DNA of 64,000 nucleotides, taken from Pseudocolwellia sp049933045 (lineage in GTDB: Bacteria; Pseudomonadota; Gammaproteobacteria; Enterobacterales; Alteromonadaceae). Positions 1 through 9,166 of the stretch are shown piece by piece (position 1 is the stretch's first letter; each line of letters starts with the position of its first letter). The DNA is taken from positions 1,860,001 to 1,924,000 of the forward strand of contig NZ_CP187926.1 in NCBI RefSeq assembly GCF_049933045.1, written 5' to 3'. Below the pieces are notes generated by a model. The model was not told where the DNA came from and did not search any database. It was given only the letters and a program-made list of their open reading frames with translations. A program made the translations under genes and the position numbers.

Positions 1-637
1 CGGTATTAGGGTAAATTGGAAATAATTCAACTGAATTTGGATCGTGTTTTGTTACAACAGTCTCTAGGTCTGTTAACGGAAAATGTAATTTATGTTCATG
101 CGTATCCTTCCATGTTTGCATATGGAAAAATGGTTGATTAGGTTTGCGATTCTGCCATTGTGCTTTTTTTGAAGACTCATCCCACTCTTTACTATCTTCA
201 ATAAAATTATAATCAAGCTTTGAATTATTCGTTGTGTAATAGCCCGCATTTTTTAACTGAGTGCTAAATACCGTTAGCCCTTGGGGTAAGTTTACCTTTT
301 GTGCTGGACGATGAAATTGCGTACCTATTCTAGGCCCATAAGCGCCTGTTGCTAAGGTGGTTCTTGCTGTTGAACAAACCGGGGCATTAGATAAAGCGTT
401 ATCGAAAATAAGTCCATGCTGGGCTAACTTTTCAACATTAGGCATTGCTGCACCTTGCTTATTATAAAGCTTTAAAAAGTGCTTGGAATTATCTTCCGAT
501 ATTAGCCATAAAAAGTTTGGCTTTTTCTCAACGTTAGCAACATCAACCTTATCGGTATTAGCTGCACTGACAAGATTTGTTCCTGCTGAACATAAAATCA
601 ATATCATACTTAATTTTTTAAACATACAAACACTCAT
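1..637 (-). CDS. Sulfatase, S1-type (partial, C-terminus outside window)
   Basis: This is the N-terminal part (about 212 residues) of a periplasmic type I sulfatase; the frame stays open to the window edge. A signal peptide of about 20 hydrophobic residues ends near LVSAA. It is followed by the strand KPNFLWLISEDNS, which carries the metal-binding acidic pair, and by the formylglycine region PVCSTARTT with TG after it. The CxxxR core is C-S-T-A-R, so the usual Pro/Ala at the third position is Thr. The same subfamily features recur in the broken sulfatase at 43088-44756. The ATG at 637 is the longest start; an ATG four codons downstream (625) has GAG at better spacing and is equally possible. 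It is the last visible gene of a leftward operon behind the GH110 enzyme and another sulfatase. Substrate is not readable; removal of sulfate from galactan oligosaccharides is inferred from context. Confidence 0.85.
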   Translation of the reverse strand, partial: MSVCMFKKLSMILILCSAGTNLVSAANTDKVDVANVEKKPNFLWLISEDNSKHFLKLYNKQGAAMPNVEKLAQHGLIFDNALSNAPVCSTARTTLATGAYGPRIGTQFHRPAQKVNLPQGLTVFSTQLKNAGYYTTNNSKLDYNFIEDSKEWDESSKKAQWQNRKPNQPFFHMQTWKDTHEHKLHFPLTDLETVVTKHDPNSVELFPIYPNT

Positions 638-682
638 AGCTTTATCAATCAACCTTTACGGTTAATAAAAAATAATGTTTAC

Positions 683-709
683 ATCGACTTAACCTTTAAT
701 TAAGTCGAT
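683..709. promoter_or_regulatory. 10-bp perfect inverted repeat between two sulfatase genes
   Basis: The arms ATCGACTTAA (683-692) and TTAAGTCGAT (700-709) are perfectly complementary, with a 7-nt spacer. The element sits in the gap between the leftward sulfatase genes. There is no U-rich tail, so it could be an mRNA processing or stabilising hairpin or a protein-binding site rather than a terminator. Confidence 0.45.
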
Positions 710-731
710 AACAAACGACAGTTAACTTTAG

Positions 732-2162
732 TTATTGCACACCAGAATACTGCTCAACTTCCATTTCTTTTTCCCAATTCACAAGCTTAGCTTTAAGTTT
801 TGTGACAATGATTGGATTTTCAGTGGCTAAATCAACTTTCTCTGACATATCATTTTCAATATTAAAAAGCTTTAATTTACCACTTCGATAGGCAAGTAAC
901 TTCCAATCGCCTTCACGCACAGATGCATATAAATCTTCATATGCACGATAACCATAGATAGGTTCAGTACGTGTTAGTTTTGAGTTATTCTTGATTGTCT
1001 CAACAAGAGAAATACCATCAAGGTTTTGGTATTTTTCAACATTACCGCCGCTAATTTCGATTAAGGTCGGAAACAAGTCAGTTGATTGAACAACGCTATC
1101 ATTGGTTTTTCCAGCTTGTGTTACGCCAGGCCAACTTACAATGAAAGGTACTCTAGCGCCGCCTTCAAATAAGGTATCGATTTTTTTCCCACCCTGTAAA
1201 GGTGCATTGTCTAACAAGCCCCCTTGATCAGATAAAAAGATAACAATGGTGTTCTTATCAATATTTTTATCTGAAAGTGCTTGTCTAATTCGACCAATAG
1301 ATTCATCAACACCCCCCACTAAAGCGGCATGATGTGCTTCCTTATCAGAAAGACCTTTTTGTTTATAATGTTCATATAAATCCTTTCTGCCCTGCAAAGG
1401 ACTGTGTATACCGTAATACCACATAGACAACATAAAAGGCTTATCTTGATCAAACTCTTCAATAAACTCAACGGCATCATCAGTTAATTTATCAGTTAAG
1501 TAGCCTTCTTTAACGTCTTTATAAACATCACTATTTTTAAAAAATGGTGCATAATAACTTTTAGGGTGACCCCAATTTGTTGTACCGCGTTGCTGATCAA
1601 AACCTTGATCTGTTGGTAAATACCCTTCATGACCTAAATGCCATTTACCGACAAACATATTATAATAACCTTGCTCTTTTAAGGCTTCTGCATAAGTCGT
1701 ATATTCAGTATCTAGCCAATTAACACTAGGCACCTTTGCGGGATCTTTTTCCCAATAATGAAAGCGTTGTTCAGTACGACCATATTCATCAAAGCCATAT
1801 TGCGGTTTATGCGGTATATGCCTTACCATTTTTATTCTGGCTGGATGCTGCCCTGTCACTAACGTTGCCCGACTTGGACTACAGGTAGGTGTTGGTATAT
1901 ACATACTATTAAAATCGACACCATCGCCTGCCAGCTTTTCTATATTAGGTGTTTCGTAATGACTATTTTTACTTGTACGAGATGCCCAGCCCATATCATC
2001 AACAAAAAACAACACAATATTGGGCTTTTTATTTGGCTCATTTACTGTTTTTTCTGCTGCGTTTACTACCGTGCTTGCCGTTTTATTTTTACTAACGTCT
2101 GCACAACCTATAGTGGCTATTAAAGATAATGTTACACTTAAACTTGTTGCTAATTTAATCAT
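732..2162 (-). CDS. Sulfatase, S1 family (arylsulfatase A-like)
   Basis: Periplasmic or membrane-anchored sulfate ester hydrolase of about 476 residues. The chosen start ATG at 2162 is preceded by GTGAGG at 8-nt spacing; a GTG start at 2183 would add seven residues that are really the ribosome-binding site. A lipobox-like segment ATIGC (Cys about 20) suggests a lipoprotein. The metal-binding VDDMGW motif lies near residue 55 and the formylglycine site CSPSR at about residue 94 is canonical, followed by ATLVTG. Further sulfatase hallmarks are GKWHLG, HSPLQ and LSDQGG, and ARVPFIVSWPG near the C-terminal subdomain. The length is normal for the family. It lies 34 bp behind the GH110 gene on the same strand, so the two are probably co-transcribed, consistent with desulfation before or after alpha-galactosidase action. 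Needs FGE maturation; no FGE gene is in the window. Confidence 0.93.
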   Translation of the reverse strand: MIKLATSLSVTLSLIATIGCADVSKNKTASTVVNAAEKTVNEPNKKPNIVLFFVDDMGWASRTSKNSHYETPNIEKLAGDGVDFNSMYIPTPTCSPSRATLVTGQHPARIKMVRHIPHKPQYGFDEYGRTEQRFHYWEKDPAKVPSVNWLDTEYTTYAEALKEQGYYNMFVGKWHLGHEGYLPTDQGFDQQRGTTNWGHPKSYYAPFFKNSDVYKDVKEGYLTDKLTDDAVEFIEEFDQDKPFMLSMWYYGIHSPLQGRKDLYEHYKQKGLSDKEAHHAALVGGVDESIGRIRQALSDKNIDKNTIVIFLSDQGGLLDNAPLQGGKKIDTLFEGGARVPFIVSWPGVTQAGKTNDSVVQSTDLFPTLIEISGGNVEKYQNLDGISLVETIKNNSKLTRTEPIYGYRAYEDLYASVREGDWKLLAYRSGKLKLFNIENDMSEKVDLATENPIIVTKLKAKLVNWEKEMEVEQYSGVQ

Positions 2163-2196
2163 GGTTATATTCCTCACCCTCACCGATTAATGACTA

Positions 2197-4008
2197 TTAC
2201 TTAATAGAATGATCATTAATTAACGATTTTTTAGATTGTTTATCAGCTTTAATTACTTGTTTATATTCACCTTTGTAACTATTATTTTTGATTATTACAT
2301 TTTTACTATTTACTAAATCAAAAACAGGTGCGTCTGGGTAAAGAGAAGGCTTATCAATATCACGCGTGATTTCATTACCTTCGATCAATAAACCGTCTAC
2401 ACGGTCAGCCCAAACTATACGACCGCCATGTGAAGAGATTTTATTATTGATAAAACGAATGTTTTTGTCATAACTCGCGGTTTGATCAAAAGTCTTTCCT
2501 AATTTTGGTGTGATATACATCACCGCTTGCTCAACACCAGAATAGGAATTGTATTCAAAAGTATTATTTTGAATTAATATGTCACCAACAGCGCCTGCTT
2601 CAAACCAATTAAAGGTCTCGCCGCGAAATAGAATACTCGCCATCATTGAAGATAAATAGTTGTTTTCAATAACCGTTTTCAAAGGTGTTTTGACTACAAT
2701 GTTTCTGGCTCTATGATCCATAATGGTTGAATTACGAATAGTAAATGTTGGATACCAGGTTTTATTTTCTAAAATATCACCCGCTTTCAAATCTGCAGGT
2801 ATATTATCGTTGAAAGTTAATTCGGTATATTTTTCGTTAAGAACACGTACATTTTTAACGATGCCTGTTTCTTGGCGTGCAGGACTAGGTTGTTTAATAA
2901 ACCATACAGCATCATTTTTAGCCGCAAATTCATAACCCAGCTGTTCATAATGAACTAATTCTAATATAAGGGTATTTTCGTCAATAATTTTATCAACTTT
3001 AACGTAAGTACCACGAAGGTTAACACCATCGTCTAACATGTTTTCAAATCGTGCATTGTCAATTAATACATGCCCTTTACAGTTGGCAAAATGAGAAGCA
3101 TCTGCAATTGTCGATATTACTCGGTCACTACCATCAGATAAATGAACGCCAGAGTTAAGTAAATTGATATCGGTCGTACGTTCAAATAAAAAGCCCATAC
3201 CTAAAGCATGATGAACTTTTACATTGTTAATCGTAACATTTGATGAATCCTTAACTTGAAAAGCAGGTGCATATCTGTGTTTATCTCTATCACCTTTTGA
3301 ACTAATTAAGCTACCAACCGGTGGCATATTTTTTAATTCTTCATAAATCCTTAAAACACCATTTGGACGTTTCTCAACTTTAGTCGGTCTACTTTTAAAG
3401 CCAGATGTATTGTGATAAACACGTTTATGCGCTTTATCCCACACCATTGAGCTACCTAGTTCATTGAAAGAAAAACCGTCTACTAATGGAAATTGTATTT
3501 GGTCTTTTACCAATTTCCAATGGTGGCTGCCACTTGCTGGTTTAACATCTCTCCAGTTTTCTTTTTCATTAACAGCAACAACTTCAGATAAAAAAGTAAA
3601 AGGAATATCCCAATCAATGGTTAAATCTTTGATACTAATTTTTTTATTGTTGTATAACTGAAATGGAGCAACTTGGCCGTGGAAAATAAGATCAGCGCCA
3701 TTGCCTTCAATTTCAACTGATTTAAAATTGTCTAAAGGGAAAATAACATTTTTCATCCCATTACCATGATTAGTTACAGTGCTATATCTTGATACGGCAT
3801 AATCAGGTAGAAACTTATAAGTCCCCTTTTCTAAAATAATTTTAATCTCATCATCTGTAACAGATTCTAATGCTGCACGTAATACCGGTGTCATATCTGC
3901 AGACGAGGGTTGTAATTTTATAATCTGTTCAGCAGCAGCCGACGTACTTAAAGTACCAAGAAAGGCAGCTAAGATAATGGTGTTTTTATGTCTTTTTATT
4001 AAATTCAT
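2197..4008 (-). CDS. GH110 alpha-1,3-galactosidase
   Basis: Exo-alpha-1,3-galactosidase of glycoside hydrolase family 110, a right-handed parallel beta-helix enzyme of about 600 residues. A signal peptide (STSAAAEQ, cleavage near residue 26) sends it to the periplasm. The family signature is clear: DASHFANCKG at 303-312 and NMLDDGVNLRG at 323-333. The Asp303/Asp326/Asp327 spacing matches the catalytic Asp trio I recall for the marine PdGH110B enzyme (D321/D344/D345). The C-terminal third has many short Asn-rich strand-turn repeats (IENNYLSS, IQNNTFEYNS, FINNKISS), as expected for a beta-helix. Marine GH110 enzymes cleave unsulfated alpha-1,3-galactobiose motifs, as in carrageenan backbones. 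It is first in an operon with two sulfatases, which fits removal of terminal galactose after desulfation. The exact linkage specificity is inferred. Confidence 0.88.
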   Translation of the reverse strand: MNLIKRHKNTIILAAFLGTLSTSAAAEQIIKLQPSSADMTPVLRAALESVTDDEIKIILEKGTYKFLPDYAVSRYSTVTNHGNGMKNVIFPLDNFKSVEIEGNGADLIFHGQVAPFQLYNNKKISIKDLTIDWDIPFTFLSEVVAVNEKENWRDVKPASGSHHWKLVKDQIQFPLVDGFSFNELGSSMVWDKAHKRVYHNTSGFKSRPTKVEKRPNGVLRIYEELKNMPPVGSLISSKGDRDKHRYAPAFQVKDSSNVTINNVKVHHALGMGFLFERTTDINLLNSGVHLSDGSDRVISTIADASHFANCKGHVLIDNARFENMLDDGVNLRGTYVKVDKIIDENTLILELVHYEQLGYEFAAKNDAVWFIKQPSPARQETGIVKNVRVLNEKYTELTFNDNIPADLKAGDILENKTWYPTFTIRNSTIMDHRARNIVVKTPLKTVIENNYLSSMMASILFRGETFNWFEAGAVGDILIQNNTFEYNSYSGVEQAVMYITPKLGKTFDQTASYDKNIRFINNKISSHGGRIVWADRVDGLLIEGNEITRDIDKPSLYPDAPVFDLVNSKNVIIKNNSYKGEYKQVIKADKQSKKSLINDHSIK

Positions 4009-4224
4009 TTTTTATTACTCGTTCTTATTTTAAAATTGAACACATAATCATTATGGCACAAACAAGGTGTTGCGTTAAACCTTATTGTAAATATAAATTT
4101 ATGTAAACAAAACTTACATATATTTACATTAATACTTATCCTAGATTATAAAATTTATTCATTACCCAAGCATAATTTTCAGAGGTAACCTATTGTTTAG
4201 ACGTGTATATTAAAAAAGTTATCG

Positions 4225-5268
4225 CTAATTATTAAAAGCATAGATAATTTCTTGATTGAATTTTTCATTAGCCAATAAAACTGTCGAAGGAAAACTATCA
4301 TTATTAGGAGCATCTGGCCAAAACTGCGCTTCTAAGCAAACGCCTTGGTTTTTCTTAAAGGGTGTTGCCAAGTAATTGCCAGTGTAAACCTGTACACCGG
4401 GAAGTGAGGTAAACAAAGACAAAGTAATATTACTTTGTGGTGATGTTAATTTTGCTGCTAAACGATTATTAATTCCAACCTTGCCATTTAGATTATGAGT
4501 AGATTCATCATTATCTAAAGTGAAACAGTGATCGATGCCATTTGCTAGTAGAATTTGCTCATGTTGATCAGATAAAACCGCTTTTAATTGTGTAGGCTCG
4601 TTGAAATTTAAACAACTTCCAAAGGTCGGTTTAATATCCCCTGTCGGGATACCTTCCTTATCAGTCGGGAGATAATGTTGTGAGAATAGCTGTAAATAAT
4701 GATTGTCAATTAAGCTCTTGTCATCATTTAAATTGAAATAGCAATGATTCGTTAAATTGAGCACAGTATCTTTATCAGACGATGCCTCAAATGAAATTTT
4801 TATTTGATTATCCGCTACAGTAATAGTTTGCCAAACATCTACATTACCAGGAAAACCGCCATCACCATCAGGCGTATGTAAATATAGTTTTATCTCATCT
4901 TTATGATGATAAATCACCTGCCAAATGCACTTGTTAAACCCTTGTTCTCCTCCATGAAGACAATGCTCTCCAGGCGTTTTTGTTACTGTGTATTCATGAT
5001 TATTTAAAGAAAAAACACCTTGATTAATTCTATTGGCATAACGCCCGACAGAGGCACCTAAATAAAAGGGGTCGTCTAAATATAATGATAAGTCATCATA
5101 ACCTAACGATAACTCTTGTTCTTTTAAGGTGATGCTCGAAATGATACCACCAAACGCAAGCACTTTTATTGTTAGCCCTTTTCCATCGCTTAGCTGGTAT
5201 GGCTTTAAAGCCTGCTCTTCTTGTGGCGTTAATAGTTTTTTGGTGTTCATTTTATTTTGCATACCCAT
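4225..5268 (-). CDS. galM: Aldose 1-epimerase (galactose mutarotase)
   Basis: Interconverts alpha and beta anomers of galactose so that GalK receives alpha-D-galactose; cytoplasmic, no signal peptide, 347 residues as usual for GalM. Family motifs are visible: GASVGRYANRI (sugar-binding Arg), GEHCLHGGEQGFNK (His of the active site), NLTNHCYFNL (the general acid His is in TNHCYFNL) and the C-terminal EAQFWPDAPN with the catalytic Glu. The gene overlaps the end of galE by 17 bases, implying translational coupling. It is the last gene of the leftward galT-galK-symporter-galE-galM group. In-frame ATGs at 5262 and 5250 are alternative starts; no strong ribosome-binding site distinguishes them. Confidence 0.93.
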   Translation of the reverse strand: MGMQNKMNTKKLLTPQEEQALKPYQLSDGKGLTIKVLAFGGIISSITLKEQELSLGYDDLSLYLDDPFYLGASVGRYANRINQGVFSLNNHEYTVTKTPGEHCLHGGEQGFNKCIWQVIYHHKDEIKLYLHTPDGDGGFPGNVDVWQTITVADNQIKISFEASSDKDTVLNLTNHCYFNLNDDKSLIDNHYLQLFSQHYLPTDKEGIPTGDIKPTFGSCLNFNEPTQLKAVLSDQHEQILLANGIDHCFTLDNDESTHNLNGKVGINNRLAAKLTSPQSNITLSLFTSLPGVQVYTGNYLATPFKKNQGVCLEAQFWPDAPNNDSFPSTVLLANEKFNQEIIYAFNN

Positions 5269-6277
5269 TTGGATTGTTTGATTGCCAATGCCACGTATCT
5301 TTCATCATTTGCGTTAAGCTTCTTGTAGCTTGCCAATTCAATTGGGTATTCGCTTTATTTGCATTAGCCCAAAAAGCAGGTAAATCGCCTGATCGTCGAG
5401 GTGCAACATCAAAAGGAATAGCTTTCGATGTTGCGCTTTCAAAGGCTTTTACAATAGCAAAAACAGAAACACCATTACCCGTACCTAAATTAAATGCTTC
5501 AACACCTCTAAATGACTCATTTTTATTTAGCCATTCAAGTGCAGCTAGGTGACCTTCCGCTAAATCCATCACATGTAAATAGTCACGTTCACAACTACCA
5601 TCTTGCGTAGGATAATCGCCGCCAAAAATATTGAGTTTAGCTCTTTTTCCTACCGCGACTTGAGCTACGTAAGGAAGTAAATTATTAGGAATACCACTTG
5701 GGTCCTCCCCTATTTCACCACTTTCGTGAGCACCAATTGGATTAAAGTAGCGCAACGAAACTGCTCTAAATTGAGCATCAGAAATAGCTAAATCTTGTAA
5801 AATTCGCTCAACCATTACCTTATTAGCACCATAAGGACTAGAAGGCGTGCCCAGTTTCATATTCTCATCATAAGGAACGTCGTTTTCTTCGCCATATACA
5901 GTGGCAGAAGAGCTAAAAATAAAGTTATTTACGCCAAACTCTTTCATCACTTCTAATACGCAAACCGTACCATGTACATTACTTTGAAAATAACTTAAAG
6001 GCATTGTCGTTGATTCACCCACCGCTTTTAACGCGGCAAAATGAATAACAACACTGATTTTATGGTGCTCAAAAACTTCCCTTAGTTTGTCTTTATCGCG
6101 AATATCGCCTTCAATAAAGTCAACTGATTTACCTGTTAAACGTTTTACACGCTCAATCGACTCAGCACTCGAATTACATAAGTTATCATAGACAATAACC
6201 TCATAGTCATTTTCCAATAAAGTTAAAACGCTATGAGAGCCAATATAACCTGCGCCACCTGTTACTAATACTTGCAT
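5252..6277 (-). CDS. galE: UDP-glucose 4-epimerase
   Basis: NAD-dependent extended short-chain dehydrogenase that converts UDP-galactose to UDP-glucose in the Leloir pathway. The N-terminal Rossmann motif is GGAGYIGSH (7-15). The catalytic Ser sits in SSSATVYG and the Tyr-x-x-x-Lys pair in SPYGANKVMVE. SLRYFNPIGAH and DGSCERDYLHVMDLAEGH are typical GalE segments. The 341-residue length is normal. The start ATG has GGAATAAAG just upstream. It is preceded by two hairpins (6298-6379) that separate it from the symporter gene and it overlaps galM downstream. Confidence 0.97.
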   Translation of the reverse strand: MQVLVTGGAGYIGSHSVLTLLENDYEVIVYDNLCNSSAESIERVKRLTGKSVDFIEGDIRDKDKLREVFEHHKISVVIHFAALKAVGESTTMPLSYFQSNVHGTVCVLEVMKEFGVNNFIFSSSATVYGEENDVPYDENMKLGTPSSPYGANKVMVERILQDLAISDAQFRAVSLRYFNPIGAHESGEIGEDPSGIPNNLLPYVAQVAVGKRAKLNIFGGDYPTQDGSCERDYLHVMDLAEGHLAALEWLNKNESFRGVEAFNLGTGNGVSVFAIVKAFESATSKAIPFDVAPRRSGDLPAFWANANKANTQLNWQATRSLTQMMKDTWHWQSNNPNGYAK

Positions 6278-6297
6278 CTTTATTCCTTTAACTAAAC

Positions 6298-6379
6298 AAA
6301 GGTCAATGGATACCCAGTTGACCTTTATTTGATTACTTCATTAAACTTAAACAGAGATAAATAAGTAGGTTTATCTCTG
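6298..6379 (-). terminator. Two hairpins between the symporter gene and galE
   Basis: Two perfect stems lie in the 116-bp gap: AAAGGTCAA/TTGACCTTT (6298-6306 with 6318-6326) and CAGAGATAAA/TTTATCTCTG (6352-6361 with 6370-6379). Read on the minus strand, each is followed by a short T-rich stretch broken by other bases. They are probably weak or partial terminators downstream of the symporter gene, allowing some read-through into galE-galM. Confidence 0.5.
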
Positions 6380-6393
6380 TTGAGTTAATACTA

Positions 6394-7968
6394 TTACCAC
6401 CAAGTTGCGTATAAAGCGACAAGGATAAATATCACGCCAAGGCTAGCCACATTAAAAGATTTAGCCGTAGTAAAACTCACGGTATCTAAACTAACGCTGC
6501 TATCTTGTGTATTTGGCTTACCCATAATTGACACAAGGTAACAAAGGCCCAAACAAAGCAAGAAAACTAAGCCAACTCGGTCCATAAACGGTAACTCAGG
6601 CCAAAGTTGCATTAAGGCAAAAGAAAAAACAGCTGAGCCAAATGCAGCCGCAAGAGCACCCATTGACGTAGCGCGTTTCCAGAACATACCCATCACAAAT
6701 ATCACCACAATGCCTGGTGTAAAGAAGCCGGTAAACTCTTGTATGTATTGGAATGCTTGATCAAATTTACCCAGCAATGGTTCAGCTACAACCAAAGCGA
6801 TACACAAAGAAATTAACGCAGCAATACGTCCCACATGCACGTAATGGCGTTGACTTTTGTTTGGCTTAAAACGCGTGTATAAATCCATAGTAAAAATAGT
6901 TGAAATACTATTGGTCATTGAGGCAAGAGAAGAAACGATAGCAGCAACTAAGGCCGCAAATACCAACCCTTTAATACCGACTGGCATTAATGCCATCATT
7001 GACGGATAAGCTTGGTCTGGCGTTGTTAATGAAGGATATAAAACAACGGCAGCAATACCAGGCAGGACGACAATAACAGGCATCAATAATTTAAGGTAGG
7101 CCGCAAAAGCGATACCTTTTTGCGCTTCTTTTATATCTTTAGCCGCTAAAGCACGTTGAATAATATATTGATTGAAGCCCCAATAACTGAAGTTCATCAC
7201 TAACATACCGCCGATTAATACCGAAATACCCGGCAAGCTCATGTAATGCTCATTTTCAGGACTTAAAATCATGTCAAAATGCTCAGGCATTTGATCGGTA
7301 AGAATTCCGAAACCAGCTAAAACACCTTGTCCATCTGACACTGCATCAAGTGCTAAGTAACTTAAGAATAGTCCGCCAAATACTAATAACACAACTTGAA
7401 ATATATCAGTATAGGCAACGGCTTTTAAACCACCGTATAACGAGTAAGCAACAGAGAAAACGGCTAAGAAAATCATGCCGAACATCCAATCAACACCCGC
7501 AACGGTTTCAATGGCTAAGCCACCTAACCATAAAACGGCGGTTAAGTTAACAAAGGTATAAACCGCTAGCCAAAAAATTGATAAGGTCGTTTTTACTTTA
7601 CTATCAAAGCGCTGCTCTAAATATTGTGGCATGGTGAAAATTTTATTATCTAAGAAAATAGGGAGCATATATTTGCCAACTATGATCAAGGTAATCGCTG
7701 CCATCCACTCATAAGAAGCAATAGCGATACCTATAGCATAACCAGAGCCCGACATGCCTATTATCTGTTCCGCAGAAATATTTGCGGCAATTAAAGAAGC
7801 GCCAATAGCCCACCACGGTAATGATTTACCTGCTAAAAAGTAATCTTCTGTGCTCGCTCCTTCTGCTTTCTCACTGCGAGAAATCCACAATGCAACACAT
7901 AACAGCCCTATAACGTAAACAATAAAAATTGTGCTGTCTATCGTGCCTAATTTGTTTGCAAAATCCAT
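6394..7968 (-). CDS. Sodium/solute symporter (SGLT-like), probable galactose importer
   Basis: Inner-membrane Na+/sugar symporter of the SSS family, 524 residues with about 13-14 hydrophobic helices. Family landmarks include TEDYFLAGKSLPWWAIGASLIAA near the N-terminus, SLYGGLKAVAYTDIFQ in the middle and the later ALVAAIVSSLASMTNSISTIFTMDLY. These match the vSGLT/SGLT branch rather than the proline or pantothenate branches. The start is supported by a strong AGGTGGGGG eight bases upstream. Its place between galK and galE makes D-galactose the likely substrate, which is inference from context. It is separated from galK by 55 bp without an obvious terminator. Confidence 0.9.
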   Translation of the reverse strand: MDFANKLGTIDSTIFIVYVIGLLCVALWISRSEKAEGASTEDYFLAGKSLPWWAIGASLIAANISAEQIIGMSGSGYAIGIAIASYEWMAAITLIIVGKYMLPIFLDNKIFTMPQYLEQRFDSKVKTTLSIFWLAVYTFVNLTAVLWLGGLAIETVAGVDWMFGMIFLAVFSVAYSLYGGLKAVAYTDIFQVVLLVFGGLFLSYLALDAVSDGQGVLAGFGILTDQMPEHFDMILSPENEHYMSLPGISVLIGGMLVMNFSYWGFNQYIIQRALAAKDIKEAQKGIAFAAYLKLLMPVIVVLPGIAAVVLYPSLTTPDQAYPSMMALMPVGIKGLVFAALVAAIVSSLASMTNSISTIFTMDLYTRFKPNKSQRHYVHVGRIAALISLCIALVVAEPLLGKFDQAFQYIQEFTGFFTPGIVVIFVMGMFWKRATSMGALAAAFGSAVFSFALMQLWPELPFMDRVGLVFLLCLGLCYLVSIMGKPNTQDSSVSLDTVSFTTAKSFNVASLGVIFILVALYATWW

Positions 7969-8023
7969 AATTCCCCCACCTCTTATTTTTAATTATAATT
8001 TTTATAATTTCTATTTTGATAAC

Positions 8024-9166
8024 TTATCTAAAAGCACCCTGACTCGCTTTACAGTTATAAATTGTTGCTGCCAACCCAAACTTTTCTGGATAATCTTTAT
8101 TCACAACTTCAGTCAGTTTAGTCACCATTTCCTCGGGTACTAAAGCAACAATACAACCACCAAAACCGCCACCGGTCATTCTTACACCACCATTAAGACC
8201 AATAACATTGTCGATAATCTCAACTAAGCCATCCATTTCTTTAGTCGTTACTTCAAAATCATCTCTCAATGAAGCATGAGACGCTTTCATTAGCGCGCTG
8301 AGGGATTCTATATCGTTATTTTGTAACGCTGCTAAGGCTGAAACAGTACGCGTATTTTCAGTGATAACATGTCGCGCACGTTTATACAGTTCAAGGTCTA
8401 TAATCGATTTATCAGCTTCAAGTTGCTCTAGCGTTACTTCTCGAAGTGCTGACTTACCAAAATGTTTGGCTACTTGCTCACATTGTTCTCTGCGTAAGTT
8501 GTATGCACTATCAACCAAACCTCGTTTAACATTAGAATTAACTATAAACAGTGACAAATTACTAGGGATCGGTGCATCTTCAAACGACAAATTTTTACAA
8601 TCAAGTAGCATTGCATGGCCTTTTTGACCCATGGCAGAAATTAATTGGTCCATAATGCCGCAATTACAGCCGACAAAATTATTTTCAGCTTTTTGACCTA
8701 ATTTAGCCGCGGTAATACCATCTAAATCTAATTCATAAAGCTGTGCAAATGTTTTAAGAATTGCTATTTCAAAACTTGCAGAAGAGCTTAAGCCTGCACC
8801 TTGGGGTACATTGCCTGTAACTGCAATATTTGCTCCTTTGATATCAGGATAAACCGTCATTAATGCCTGTAAGGTACCTTGAACATAATTACTCCACATT
8901 TTTTCTTCATCAAATTTTAATTGATCGAGCTTAAATGAAGTTGATTCTTGGTCGCAGTCATGAGCATAAACATTGACTGACATATCATCGCGTTTAGATG
9001 CAGCAATGTCAGTGCCGTAGTTAATGGCGGCAGGAAAAACAAAACCATCGTTATAATCAGTATGATCACCAATTACATTTACTCGACCCGGCGCATGACA
9101 AAGTAAATGTGGTGCTATTGAAAACTGTTCTTCAAACAATCGTTCAATCAAATCTTGTTGGCTCAT
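8024..9166 (-). CDS. galK: Galactokinase
   Basis: ATP-dependent kinase that makes galactose 1-phosphate; GHMP superfamily, cytoplasmic, 380 residues. The galactokinase signature GRVNVIGDHTDYNDGF appears near residue 28, with Asp where many homologues have Glu (GEHTDY). The ATP-binding GHMP motif is PQGAGLSSSASFE (about residues 117-129) and motif 3 is GGVRMTGGGFGGCIVAL near the C-terminus. The substrate-binding CGIMDQ segment is present. Its start shares one base with the galT stop codon (TAATG), a classic coupled arrangement. Confidence 0.97.
   Translation of the reverse strand: MSQQDLIERLFEEQFSIAPHLLCHAPGRVNVIGDHTDYNDGFVFPAAINYGTDIAASKRDDMSVNVYAHDCDQESTSFKLDQLKFDEEKMWSNYVQGTLQALMTVYPDIKGANIAVTGNVPQGAGLSSSASFEIAILKTFAQLYELDLDGITAAKLGQKAENNFVGCNCGIMDQLISAMGQKGHAMLLDCKNLSFEDAPIPSNLSLFIVNSNVKRGLVDSAYNLRREQCEQVAKHFGKSALREVTLEQLEADKSIIDLELYKRARHVITENTRTVSALAALQNNDIESLSALMKASHASLRDDFEVTTKEMDGLVEIIDNVIGLNGGVRMTGGGFGGCIVALVPEEMVTKLTEVVNKDYPEKFGLAATIYNCKASQGAFR

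Noticed and set aside
677..4141. A TTTACAT followed by ACTTA motif seen upstream of three locus transcripts
   Set aside because: The motif occurs in different orientations and distances relative to the genes and is AT-rich, so chance is likely.
5169..5552. 127-codon plus-strand open frame over the galM/galE junction
   Set aside because: Overlaps two certain genes on the other strand.
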